Assembly: GCA_030765455.1 (NCBI GenBank)
Contig: JAVCCM010000003.1
Location: forward strand, 1-64,000
DNA length: 64,000 nt
Direction: 5' to 3'
Origin: Candidatus Electryonea clarkiae
Lineage (GTDB): Bacteria > Electryoneota > Electryoneia > Electryoneales > Electryoneaceae
This document shows, in pieces, positions 44,406 through 52,541 of this stretch. Positions within the stretch are counted from its first letter, which is position 1, and each line of letters begins with the position of its first letter. The position numbers and the translations under genes were made by a program. The notes beneath the pieces are model-generated. The model saw nothing but the letters and a program-made list of their open reading frames with translations. It had not been told where the DNA came from and did not search any database.

Positions 44406-44639
44406 CTAATACGAGTAAAATTCATATTGTACTGCATTGACACTTACGTCAATCGCAAGGTCAGGGCAGATAATCGCACAGAGTCTGCATCCGATGCAAC
44501 GAGGTTGTTCAATCACCTTCGCGTAAAAATACCCTTTTGTGTTGATCTCTTTTGACATGTCGAGGATTGCCTGTGGGCAGGCAACTACACATAACTCGCA
44601 ACCTTTACAGCGGTCAGGATTTATTTCAACCAACGGCAT
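44406..44639 (-). CDS. vorD: 2-oxoacid:ferredoxin oxidoreductase delta subunit (2[4Fe-4S] ferredoxin)
   Basis: A 77-residue ferredoxin with two [4Fe-4S] sites, CKGCELCVVACP and CIGCRLCAIICP. It is the delta-type subunit that carries electrons out of the 2-oxoacid oxidoreductase. It precedes the alpha subunit gene, the normal D-B-A-C order of vor/kor operons. Start MPLVEINPDRCKGC is typical. Confidence 0.88.
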   Translation of the reverse strand: MPLVEINPDRCKGCELCVVACPQAILDMSKEINTKGYFYAKVIEQPRCIGCRLCAIICPDLAIDVSVNAVQYEFYSY

Positions 44640-44746
44640 TATGATTTATCTCCAGATTGTGTTAACAATAATTTCAGCATCAGGGTAAAAACTTTTCTAT
44701 GCAATAATCGTAAATTAAAAATCCTGTCAATCCTTCGCAACGTTTT

Positions 44747-44766
44747 CCCGGATTCAAGAATCCGGG
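44747..44766. repeat. Hairpin directly behind the P-loop ATPase stop
   Basis: CCCGGATTC pairs with GAATCCGGG around AA, ending exactly at the stop codon of the minus-strand gene. It resembles the REP-like hairpin at 17292 (CCCGGAATCAAGATTCC). On the minus strand it is followed by AAAA rather than Ts, so it is more likely a repeat or an RNA-stability hairpin than a terminator. Confidence 0.6.
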
Positions 44767-45558
44767 TTACTTTGAAATTCTTGCGAATCCATCCCGTGAA
44801 TGTGTTGCCAATATTCCCGGTGGCGTACCTCCAAGCCAAGGGGGGAGCATGATTCGTTCCATAGGAAATACAGGAGCCGGGAAATCTTTAAATTCAATTA
44901 ACTTCCATAATTGTTCCCCAGGCGAGTCAAGTAATTTCTCGTTGTGAAGAACACTGACAAGAGAAGTTATGAAACTAACTGGAACTCCCTTTTCACCGGC
45001 AACAGCCTCGGTAAATATTGCACCTTCTTTTATCATTTGGAAATCAGTTTCATCCATCAGATGAGTATTCCCGGCAATAGAAGTGATTTTCAGACGTGAA
45101 GCATGTTCGATTTCGCTCATTAAAGTCAGTGCACCTTCGACAGTATCAGTAAATGGACGGTTCTGATTAAGAACGAAAATCATTTCATATTCAATCCGTT
45201 TGAAAACCGGGGTTAAAGTAGATAATACTGTTGCTCCAACATTATCTCCACCAACGTCCAGAACTGTTATGTCATTCGGATGTTCGACTGCACCACGGAT
45301 TTCGGGCAGCAGAATTGGTAAATCAGCGCTATTCATTCCTGCATCAGGGGCGACAACTTTTGCTCCGAGTTCCTCAAGTTGTGTTCTCGCTTCCCGGCAA
45401 CGGAAGTATGGATTAACGAGATCAAGATCGCCAATGATAACCTTTTCGCCGCTTTTTGCAAGGGCGCTGACTACATTAACTGCAACCTCAGTTTTACCGC
45501 TGCCATAATTCCCCGTGAAAAGAATCACATTTTTTCCAGGTGGATGGAATGAAAACAC
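44767..45558 (-). CDS. P-loop ATPase of the CobQ/MinD/ParA type, vor-operon associated
   Basis: About 263 residues from a GTG at 45558 (GGAGG upstream). A deviant Walker A, FTGNYGSGKTEVAVN, lies near residue 17-31. Switch-like segments DLDLVNPYFRCREAR and TVLDVGGDNVGATVL follow, then MIFVLNQNRPFTDTVEG. This is the SIMIBI fold shared by ParA, MinD and CobQ/CobB-like proteins. It heads the vor operon. Similar ATPases stand next to vor/kor genes in other anaerobes (from memory, not verified), suggesting a role in assembly, cluster insertion or regulation of the complex. No such function is proven. Confidence 0.8.
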   Translation of the reverse strand: MFSFHPPGKNVILFTGNYGSGKTEVAVNVVSALAKSGEKVIIGDLDLVNPYFRCREARTQLEELGAKVVAPDAGMNSADLPILLPEIRGAVEHPNDITVLDVGGDNVGATVLSTLTPVFKRIEYEMIFVLNQNRPFTDTVEGALTLMSEIEHASRLKITSIAGNTHLMDETDFQMIKEGAIFTEAVAGEKGVPVSFITSLVSVLHNEKLLDSPGEQLWKLIEFKDFPAPVFPMERIMLPPWLGGTPPGILATHSRDGFARISK

Positions 45559-45931
45559 CAAACCTCCGTTTTAATTAAATGATGAACTACTTTTTTTCAC
45601 TATATTTACAATATATAAGATATTAAAAGAAATATTTGTGCAGATTTAAAAGGAACTATCCCATATATTCAGAGGTTAAAGGTACGAAAACCACAGCTTT
45701 TGCGCAAATAAATAATCGTGACTAATCCTCTGTAATATCATTCTCTTAAATGATAAGGTTGTGAAAATCAGCTCAAAGGTTCAAAATTATGACTTTAATG
45801 CATTGTTGCTTCAATATTATAGTTTTTACAATTGACTCTACACTTATCGCAAAGAACAAGAGATTGTGGGAAATCTGATATTATAATACTATATTTCTGC
45901 TTCATAACATAAAAAAACAAGGAAGAAAAAG
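45559..45931. other. Divergent intergenic region between the vor operon and yajC
   Basis: This 373-base AT-rich region must contain the start sites of the minus-strand vor-nuo operon and the plus-strand yajC gene. I saw no hairpin or repeat of note and could not place promoters with confidence. Confidence 0.5.
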
Positions 45932-46285
45932 GTGAACATTCCTTTAGTATTATTAATGGCTGGTGGTGACCCCGGTTCAGCTCCTTCAGGTGTATCGGGA
46001 GGAATACTCGGTTTTCTACCATTCATATTAATTATTGTGGTTGTTTATTTCTTAATGCTCAGACCCCAGATGAAACGTCAGAAAGAGCAGAAAGGCATGA
46101 TGTCTGAGATCAAGGCTGGCGATGATATTGTAACGATTGGTGGAATGCATGGGACAATTGCGGGCATTCGAGATAAAGATAACTCTTTAATCGTAAAGGT
46201 TGGTGATAATACCAAACTTATCTTTGATCGAGCGGCGATTGCCCGTGTGGTAAGCAAAGCTGATGGATCCGATAAGAAAGTATAG
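45932..46285 (+). CDS. yajC: Preprotein translocase accessory subunit YajC
   Basis: A 117-residue inner-membrane protein of the SecDF-YajC complex. It has one transmembrane helix (GILGFLPFILIIVVVYFLML), the basic cytosolic start RPQMKRQKEQK, and the conserved soluble part IKAGDDIVTIGGMHGTIAGI. It starts at GTG 45932 behind GGAAG. secD and secF are not in the window. It is followed by a hairpin-rich gap and then def. Confidence 0.92.
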   Translation: MNIPLVLLMAGGDPGSAPSGVSGGILGFLPFILIIVVVYFLMLRPQMKRQKEQKGMMSEIKAGDDIVTIGGMHGTIAGIRDKDNSLIVKVGDNTKLIFDRAAIARVVSKADGSDKKV

Positions 46286-46329
46286 AATATTGTGAGCAGG
46301 AAGTTGTATGTGCTTGAATTGTTTAGTCT

Positions 46330-46409
46330 GTCCCGAAGGGACTGTTGATTTTAGCCCATACTTTCAAGTATGGGTTCTGGTAAACCAGAAGATTAAGTCC
46401 TGTAAGGAC
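46330..46409. repeat. Run of four small hairpins between yajC and def
   Basis: Four perfect hairpins follow one another: GTCCCGAAGGGAC (46330-46342), CCCATACT/AGTATGGG (46355-46374), TCTGGTAAACCAGA (46376-46389) and GTCCTGTAAGGAC (46397-46409). No T run follows any of them. They may be REP-type repeats or an RNA-processing region between the two genes. Confidence 0.65.
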
Positions 46410-46468
46410 GACTGATAACTTTGATTTTGCATTGGTTAGATAGAATGTAGAAAATTTCTGAGTGTCAA

Positions 46469-47005
46469 ATGTCTAAAATGAAGATTAGAATATATGGCGA
46501 TCCGGTTCTGAGACAAGTTTCAGAGGATGTTACCGAATTTGATGAAGAACTGCAAAAAGTCACCACTGAGATGGTTGCAGCGATGATAGACAATGAGGGA
46601 GTAGGGCTTGCTGCGCCCCAGGTAGGAATCTTGGAGCGATTTCTTGTTATCGGTTTACCGGTTGAGGGAGATGAGGACAAACGCCGTATATTTGTTATTA
46701 TTAATCCTGAGATACTTGAACATAGCGAAGAGTCTGTCATTGGGGAAGAAGGGTGCCTGTCCTTACCGGATATTACAGAGGATGTGAGTAGGTACAATAG
46801 TATTAAGGTTCGTTTTCAGGATATTTTCGGTGAATTCCATGAAATAGCAACTGAAGGTTATTTTGCACGTGTAATACAGCACGAAACGGATCATCTGGAG
46901 GGAGTCCTGCTTGTGGATCGGATATCGCCATTAAAACGGTCATTGCTCCGGGGCAAACTAAAACGACTTCGCGAGCAGCAGAAGGAAATAAATGTAAAGG
47001 CATAA
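46469..47005 (+). CDS. def: Peptide deformylase
   Basis: A 178-residue metalloenzyme that removes the N-formyl group from nascent proteins. All three family motifs are intact: GVGLAAPQ, EEGCLSLP (metal Cys) and QHETDHLEG (H-E-x-x-H). Length is normal. It is followed after 4 bases by fmt, the usual def-fmt pair. Confidence 0.96.
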   Translation: MSKMKIRIYGDPVLRQVSEDVTEFDEELQKVTTEMVAAMIDNEGVGLAAPQVGILERFLVIGLPVEGDEDKRRIFVIINPEILEHSEESVIGEEGCLSLPDITEDVSRYNSIKVRFQDIFGEFHEIATEGYFARVIQHETDHLEGVLLVDRISPLKRSLLRGKLKRLREQQKEINVKA

Positions 47006-47009
47006 CCTT

Positions 47010-47930
47010 ATGCGAGTTGCTTTCCTTGGTACTGCTGGATTTGGAATTCCGACACTTGAGGCATTACACTCATCTCCACATGAGGTCGTTGGAGTTGTGA
47101 CAGGACCCGACAAACAAGCAGGGCGGGGGCGGAAACTTAAACCTTCTGCAGTGAGAGTTATAGCCGAATCCTTAGGTCTGAATGTTCTCACCCCCAAAAA
47201 CCTTAAAAACAAAGAATTCATTGCAAGTTTCTCTGCCTTGAAACCGGATGCTGCTGTTGTTGTAGCTTTCAGGATACTCCCCCCCGAGGTTTTCAATATT
47301 CCAAAATCCGGAACCCTGAATATCCATCCCAGCCTTCTACCAGCATATCGTGGTCCAGCGCCGATCAATTGGGCAATAATCAACGGCGAAGAAGAAACCG
47401 GGATCAGTATAATTAAGATCTCCGATAGGATCGATGCCGGTGGAGTACTGCTTCAAAAACGTTTTTCCCTTTTGCCGGATGAAACCGCAGGTGAACTATC
47501 GGAACGGTTGGCTAATGCCGGCGGCAAGATGATGCTTGAAGTCTTGAATAATCTTGCTTCTTCAACATTAACACCACTTTCTCAGGACGAGAGTCTTGTG
47601 ACTCGGGCTCCGAAACTAAAGAAGGAAGATGGTCATATCAATTGGAACCAGCCGGCTGCTATAGTATATAATCATATCCGGGGAGTTACACCTTATCCCG
47701 GAGCCTATACATTGTTGGGGAAGCAATGGTTTAAGTTATATCTTCCGAGCGTTGTGCCTGGAACCGGAATACCGGGTGAAATCCTTGAAGTAGATAAAAC
47801 ACTGACTGTTGCATGCAGCGATAAGGCAATATCTTTTATGGAAATTCAGAGACAAGGAAAAAAGCGGATGTCGGTGTCCGATTTTAGACGGGGGTATGAT
47901 CTTCCTCCAGGTACTATATTAGGGGAATGA
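47010..47930 (+). CDS. fmt: Methionyl-tRNA formyltransferase
   Basis: A 306-residue enzyme that formylates initiator Met-tRNA using 10-formyl-tetrahydrofolate. The N-terminal domain starts MRVAFLGTAGFGIPTLEAL. The catalytic region includes NIHPSLLPAYRGPAPINWAI and the aspartate in ISIIKISDRIDAGGVL. The C-terminal OB-like domain ends DFRRGYDLPPGTILGE. The AGRG in DKQAGRGRKL is typical. It sits 4 bases after def and overlaps rsmB. Confidence 0.95.
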   Translation: MRVAFLGTAGFGIPTLEALHSSPHEVVGVVTGPDKQAGRGRKLKPSAVRVIAESLGLNVLTPKNLKNKEFIASFSALKPDAAVVVAFRILPPEVFNIPKSGTLNIHPSLLPAYRGPAPINWAIINGEEETGISIIKISDRIDAGGVLLQKRFSLLPDETAGELSERLANAGGKMMLEVLNNLASSTLTPLSQDESLVTRAPKLKKEDGHINWNQPAAIVYNHIRGVTPYPGAYTLLGKQWFKLYLPSVVPGTGIPGEILEVDKTLTVACSDKAISFMEIQRQGKKRMSVSDFRRGYDLPPGTILGE

Positions 47931-49267
47931 TGGTGATTACCTTACAGAATCCGAGGAAAATAGCTGTTAAGATCATTGAGAAATGGTTAGACAGCAATAA
48001 AAATATTGATAATATTCGTGATCAATATCTAAATGATAATTCATTGAAGGATGATCGTGACAGGGCGTTAGTAAATGAAATAATTTTCGGTGTAATCCGA
48101 AATAATGGTGACCTGAACCAAAAAATGGATATACTTGTTCAATCGGATGTAAAGAAGATGCAAAACCGGTTGAAGGCTATTCTTCTTACCAGTTTGTACC
48201 AGATATTTTATCTGGACAGGGTTCCGGCTTACGCGATAATAGATGAATCAGTAAATCTTACAAGGGAAATAATGGGCGAGAAACCTACAGGATTAGTGAA
48301 TGCAGTGCTCAGAAAAGCAACAAAAATGGAAAAACAGGATGGACAAACGGTGCGTCCCGTAAATGCGTTTTATGCTGGAGTGGGAATATTAAGTCAATGG
48401 CGAAACAAGTGGGTACAGCAATGGGGCGAGGAAAAGACTGATGAACTGATTCAGTTTTTTGGCAATATCCCGTCTACAGGTCTCAGAAGGAACAGGCTGA
48501 AAACTAACGATGATAAATCCTGGATTGAAATACTTGTATCCGAGGGAGTAGAACCGGAGGGAATTCCTGGCTGGGATGGTTATGCTTATGCAAAAAAAAT
48601 ACGTCCTTCGACACTCCCTTCATTTGAAAAAGGATTAACGACCGTTCAGGATCCCGGTGCAGGACTGGCAATAAAAGCGCTTGATCCGCAACCCGGCGAG
48701 AACATACTCGATTTATGCTGTGCTCCAGGTGGGAAGACAGCCCTGATCTGGGAAATTATGCAGGGCGAAGGGACTCTTACCGGTGTTGATAAGAGTATGA
48801 AAAGGAATAAATTGACACGCGAAGGTTTGAAGCGGCTGGGACATGAAGGAGTTAAAGTAATTTCTGAAGACGTGGTGTCATTCAGTGAAGGTGAATTTGA
48901 CCGGGTACTAATTGATGTACCCTGTAGCGGAACAGGTGTTGCGCACCGGAGAGCCGATCTCCTCCTCAAAAGACCGCCATTGCGTGTTTTTGAGATATCA
49001 AAACTTCAGCGCAAATTGCTTGAACATGCCGCCCGGAGAGTTAAGCCGGGGGGAGTGCTTGTTTACAGTACTTGCAGCCTTGAGCCTGATGAAAATGAAA
49101 AGCGAGCGCAAATAACCGAGAAAAAACTTGGCAATGATTTTGAAAGGGATGAATTATCGGATACGATTCCTGCAATCTGGAAACTTGATAAAGGGGAAGC
49201 AGCCACATGGCCTCCTCGCGATAAAGTTGACGGCGCGTATGTTGTACGATGGAGGCGTACGAAGTGA
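47927..49267 (+). CDS. rsmB: 16S rRNA (cytosine-967-C5)-methyltransferase
   Basis: A 446-residue RNA methyltransferase with an N-terminal NusB-like RNA-binding domain (PRKIAVKIIEKWL ... DRALVNEIIFGVIRNN) and a C-terminal SAM-dependent domain. Motifs are LDLCCAPGGKTALIWEIM (SAM binding), DRVLIDVPCSGTGVAHRRAD (first catalytic Cys) and VLVYSTCSLEPDENE (second catalytic Cys). It overlaps fmt by four bases and the PASTA gene by four bases (GTGA), so these genes are translationally coupled. Confidence 0.94.
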   Translation: MMVITLQNPRKIAVKIIEKWLDSNKNIDNIRDQYLNDNSLKDDRDRALVNEIIFGVIRNNGDLNQKMDILVQSDVKKMQNRLKAILLTSLYQIFYLDRVPAYAIIDESVNLTREIMGEKPTGLVNAVLRKATKMEKQDGQTVRPVNAFYAGVGILSQWRNKWVQQWGEEKTDELIQFFGNIPSTGLRRNRLKTNDDKSWIEILVSEGVEPEGIPGWDGYAYAKKIRPSTLPSFEKGLTTVQDPGAGLAIKALDPQPGENILDLCCAPGGKTALIWEIMQGEGTLTGVDKSMKRNKLTREGLKRLGHEGVKVISEDVVSFSEGEFDRVLIDVPCSGTGVAHRRADLLLKRPPLRVFEISKLQRKLLEHAARRVKPGGVLVYSTCSLEPDENEKRAQITEKKLGNDFERDELSDTIPAIWKLDKGEAATWPPRDKVDGAYVVRWRRTK

Positions 49268-50001
49268 AATTCCGCGTCGTAAATGTATTTGACTGGATTG
49301 GACGAATAGCAATTGTGATGGTAGTCTGGGTGATTTTTGCTGCAATTGCACATTTCGTTGTTTTACCGATCATGGTGCGTAAGGGTCAAGAAGTGAAAGT
49401 TCCTGACATGTTGAATCATCAACTAGCTGAAGCCCAGGCGACTTTCGGGAAACAGGGTTTCAAGATTATAGTCGATGATGAAAGGTTTGATGCTGCTGCG
49501 GTTGAAGGTATAATTCTTGATCAGCATCCCAAACCGGGAAACCCGACTAAGAAAGGGCGTCGTATTCATGTTGCTGTTTCTGCCGGTCCACCGGTTACTA
49601 CAGTACCTGATGTAATAGGGATGACAAAAGATGACGCAGTTTTCGCACTTCAAAGAGCACGATTGACAGTCGAGGATGTACAATACATCTTCAGTAAGTA
49701 CGCTTATGAAGGGAAAGTTGTCAGTCAGAACCCGTCTGCTGGCGAACAAACCGGGCGCGATGATAATGCAACAATCATGATCAGCCTGGGAAAAGAACCT
49801 ACAGTTTTTAAAGTACCTGAAGTTGCTGGCCTACCATTCAAGCAGGCTCGCTACCTGATATTAAGAGCGGGGTTGAAGGTCGGCAGCGTCAAATATGATG
49901 ACTATGTAAAACATGTCGGCGGTGCTGTGGTGATGCAGAAGCCTGATTCCGGAACCGATGTTGAAAACGGCTCGTTCGTTGACCTTATTGTTAACAGGTA
50001 G
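49264..50001 (+). CDS. Membrane-anchored three-PASTA-domain protein
   Basis: A 245-residue protein with one N-terminal transmembrane helix (GRIAIVMVVWVIFAAIAHFVV) and three extracytoplasmic PASTA domains (VKVPDMLNHQLAEAQ, TTVPDVIGMTKDDAVFAL, FKVPEVAGLPFKQARYL). PASTA domains bind peptidoglycan-like ligands in PknB-type kinases and penicillin-binding proteins, but there is no kinase or transpeptidase domain here. GGAGG at 49251-49255 selects the GTG at 49264, which overlaps the rsmB stop as GTGA. The rsmB-PASTA-rpe order is also seen in other bacteria, where a PknB kinase often stands nearby; none is here. Confidence 0.9.
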   Translation: MKFRVVNVFDWIGRIAIVMVVWVIFAAIAHFVVLPIMVRKGQEVKVPDMLNHQLAEAQATFGKQGFKIIVDDERFDAAAVEGIILDQHPKPGNPTKKGRRIHVAVSAGPPVTTVPDVIGMTKDDAVFALQRARLTVEDVQYIFSKYAYEGKVVSQNPSAGEQTGRDDNATIMISLGKEPTVFKVPEVAGLPFKQARYLILRAGLKVGSVKYDDYVKHVGGAVVMQKPDSGTDVENGSFVDLIVNR

Positions 50002-50035
50002 ATTAAGGGAATTACTTTCAGAGAGGTATAAAGTT

Positions 50036-50737
50036 GTGACAGAAGAAAAGAATAAAATTCCCGGAATCAGCGGAAAAGTAAAATTGTTGCCTTCGCTGTT
50101 ATCTGTCGATTTCTCGAGACTCGGCGAGTATTCTCTGAAAGCGCTAACCGCCGGCGCGCACGGTTTACACGCTGATGTTATGGATGGACGATTTGTACCG
50201 CCCATTACGTTCGGTGCTGATATCGTCGCGAGCGTGTTTCAAGAGACCGGGGCATGGATCGATGCTCATCTGATGATCATCGAGCCGGAAAGACAGATAG
50301 AATCTTTCGCGAAAGCTGGAGTGAGCGCAATAACCGTACATGCGGAGACCTGCCCGCATTTGAACCGTGTGCTTTCAATGATAAAAGAATCCGGTTGTGA
50401 AGCAGGAGTATCATTTAATCCATCAACAGCATTTGAAGAAATCTTGCGTTATTCCCATTCGCTATTAGACCGGGTTCTTATTATGTCGGTCAATCCGGGG
50501 TGGGGAGGACAGTCATTTATTCGTGACTCATTATTGAAAATAGAGAAAGTCAGCCAAATATTAAATCAACTTGGTTCTGACGCTGAAATCCAGGTTGATG
50601 GTGGAGTAAATGCTGAAAATATCGGAGAGATCGTATCTTGCGGAGCTACTGAAATCGTTGCTGGTACTGCCGTTTTTAAGGGAGACATCAATGAAAATAT
50701 TACTATATTAACTGAAATTATAAAGAAAACAATTTGA
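50036..50737 (+). CDS. rpe: Ribulose-phosphate 3-epimerase
   Basis: A 233-residue TIM-barrel enzyme interconverting ribulose-5-phosphate and xylulose-5-phosphate. Motifs are LLPSLLSVDFSRLGEY, the metal-binding HADVMDGRFVPPITFG, IDAHLMIIEPERQI, the loop VLIMSVNPGWGGQSFI and IQVDGGVNAENI. GAGAGG at 50021-50026 favours the GTG at 50036. A longer frame to 49958 would overlap the PASTA gene. Confidence 0.94.
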   Translation: MTEEKNKIPGISGKVKLLPSLLSVDFSRLGEYSLKALTAGAHGLHADVMDGRFVPPITFGADIVASVFQETGAWIDAHLMIIEPERQIESFAKAGVSAITVHAETCPHLNRVLSMIKESGCEAGVSFNPSTAFEEILRYSHSLLDRVLIMSVNPGWGGQSFIRDSLLKIEKVSQILNQLGSDAEIQVDGGVNAENIGEIVSCGATEIVAGTAVFKGDINENITILTEIIKKTI

Positions 50738-50951
50738 TTGCGGAATTACGTGTTGATCGAATTATTGATTACTCTTGCATCATCTTCTGACTTGATCCGT
50801 GAATCAAATTTGTCACTACATTAGTAAACCGGAACACAATATTCCAGGTAGAGAAAAAAACACTTTAATCAAGATACTACAAACATTAGTATTTCCCCAG
50901 TATTTATAATATATTGGGAGAAATTTACATTTTTGAAATTGGAGATTGAAA

Positions 50952-52193
50952 ATGTCAATAATTCGACCCTTTCCCGGCCTTCGTCCCCCAAAAGATCTTG
51001 CTGAAAAAGTTGCCAGCCCGCCTTATGATGTTCTCAACTCAGAAGAAGCACGGGAAATGGCAAAAAAGAATCCAGAAAGCTTTCTTCATGTTAACAAACC
51101 GGAAATCGACTTACCTCCTGACACGAATCCTTATGCCGATGAAGTATATGCTAAAGGGCGCGAAAACCTTAGAAAGTTCATCGATGATGGGATATTGATA
51201 CAAGATGACGGTCATTGTTTCTATCTATATGCCCAGACCTGGAATGATCACCGCCAGGTTGGACTCGTGACAGCCGCTTCTGTTCAGGAATACATCGATG
51301 ACAAGATTAAGAAGCATGAGCATACGCGTGAAGAAAAGGAAAAGGATCGTATCAGACATATTGAAGCGCTTGGTGCTCAAGTCGGACCGGTTTTCCTTAC
51401 ATATCTTGCGAGTCCTGAAATTGATGCAGTCATAGATATGATTCAGCAAAAAGAGCCGGAATACGATTTTACCGCACCAGATGGAATACAGCACACATTC
51501 TGGGTAATTTCATCAAAGCGTCGCATAGAAATGATCACCCGGCTCTTTGATTCCGTACCGCTGCTTTATGTTGCGGATGGTCATCATCGCTCCGCTTCCG
51601 CTACGATTATTGCGCAAAAACGACGCGAAGCCAACCCCGACTATACCGGTGCGGAACCGTGGAATTTTTTCCTCACTGTATTGTTTCCCCATAATCAACT
51701 GAAAATTCTTTCATACAATCGAGTTGTAAAGGATTTGAATGAGAATTCCATCGATGATTTCATTGAAAAGGTTGAAGAGAGGTTTTTTCTCTCAAAAGCT
51801 GACGATGCAGTTGAGCCTGATCGCATTAAACTCTTCGGTATGTATTTATCAGGTAAATGGTACAGGCTGGAAGTTAAACCTGAATTTTTCGATGAAAACG
51901 ATCCGGTCAACAGTCTCGATGTTGCCCTGCTGCAAAACAACCTCCTTAGTCCAATTCTTGGGATAGAAGATCCCCGGAAAGACAAGAGAATAGATTTTGT
52001 CGGTGGAATACGCGGTACGAAGGAACTTGAAAAGCGAGTGGATTCAGGGGAAATGCAGGTTGCATTCAGTCTTCATGCTACTACGATTGAGCAATTGATA
52101 GCAATAGCGGACGCGGGAGAAATAATGCCGCCAAAATCGACATGGTTCGAGCCAAAGCTAAGGAGTGGATTGGTAATACATCAAATTGAATAA
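50952..52193 (+). CDS. DUF1015 family protein
   Basis: A 413-residue protein of the DUF1015 family. Landmarks are the start IIRPFPGLRPPKDLAEKVAS with PPYDVLNSEEAREMAKKNP, the segment HEHTREEKEKDRIRHIEALG, and VPLLYVADGHHRSASA. The G-H-H-R motif resembles that of ParB/sulfiredoxin-fold phosphotransferases, so a nucleotide-linked activity is possible; function is otherwise unknown. In some bacteria it neighbours serine biosynthesis genes, which are not present here. GGAG at 50941-50944 selects the ATG at 50952. Confidence 0.87.
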   Translation: MSIIRPFPGLRPPKDLAEKVASPPYDVLNSEEAREMAKKNPESFLHVNKPEIDLPPDTNPYADEVYAKGRENLRKFIDDGILIQDDGHCFYLYAQTWNDHRQVGLVTAASVQEYIDDKIKKHEHTREEKEKDRIRHIEALGAQVGPVFLTYLASPEIDAVIDMIQQKEPEYDFTAPDGIQHTFWVISSKRRIEMITRLFDSVPLLYVADGHHRSASATIIAQKRREANPDYTGAEPWNFFLTVLFPHNQLKILSYNRVVKDLNENSIDDFIEKVEERFFLSKADDAVEPDRIKLFGMYLSGKWYRLEVKPEFFDENDPVNSLDVALLQNNLLSPILGIEDPRKDKRIDFVGGIRGTKELEKRVDSGEMQVAFSLHATTIEQLIAIADAGEIMPPKSTWFEPKLRSGLVIHQIE

Positions 52194-52207
52194 TAATGGA
52201 ATGAATT

Positions 52208-52541
52208 ATGCCTGGATGTCCGAATTGCGGTATTAAAATACGATGGGATGATGTATTTTTCATTGGAAAATTCAATTGCCGTGAATGCGGAGCAAAAATA
52301 TATACTTCCAGGAACTATTCTACTAAGTTTTTAGAGATTCTTTCTGTAGCATTACTTTGGTTTGCAATACATGGATATTACCATTTATTTGATATAATTT
52401 GGTGTTGACCTGGCATTATGGCTTGACATTGTTATTTTGCTGATATTCTTAATGGTACTTGCAATATTGTATATCAAGATAATCACGTTCTTCTATAAGT
52501 ATGGCATTGAACAGACAAACGATAGTTCTATTGATTCATGA
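52208..52541 (+). pseudogene. Small zinc-ribbon membrane protein, frame-shifted
   Basis: The first frame (52208-52408) encodes a zinc ribbon (CPNCGIKIRW ... CRECGAKIY) and a hydrophobic stretch before a TGA. A +1 frame from 52401 stays open to TGA 52539-52541 and encodes a second hydrophobic helix (LDIVILLIFLMVLAILYIKI). It then overlaps the htpX-like start as ATGA. Dropping one T from the TTT at 52398-52400 restores a ~110-residue two-helix protein. Either a one-base insertion (biological or sequencing) or a programmed shift is possible. Function is unknown; association with the next gene is suggested by the overlap. Confidence 0.6.

Noticed and set aside
49958..50035. 26-residue N-terminal extension of ribulose-phosphate epimerase
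   Set aside because: It would overlap the PASTA gene by 44 bases and lacks a ribosome-binding site, whereas GAGAGG stands before the GTG at 50036.
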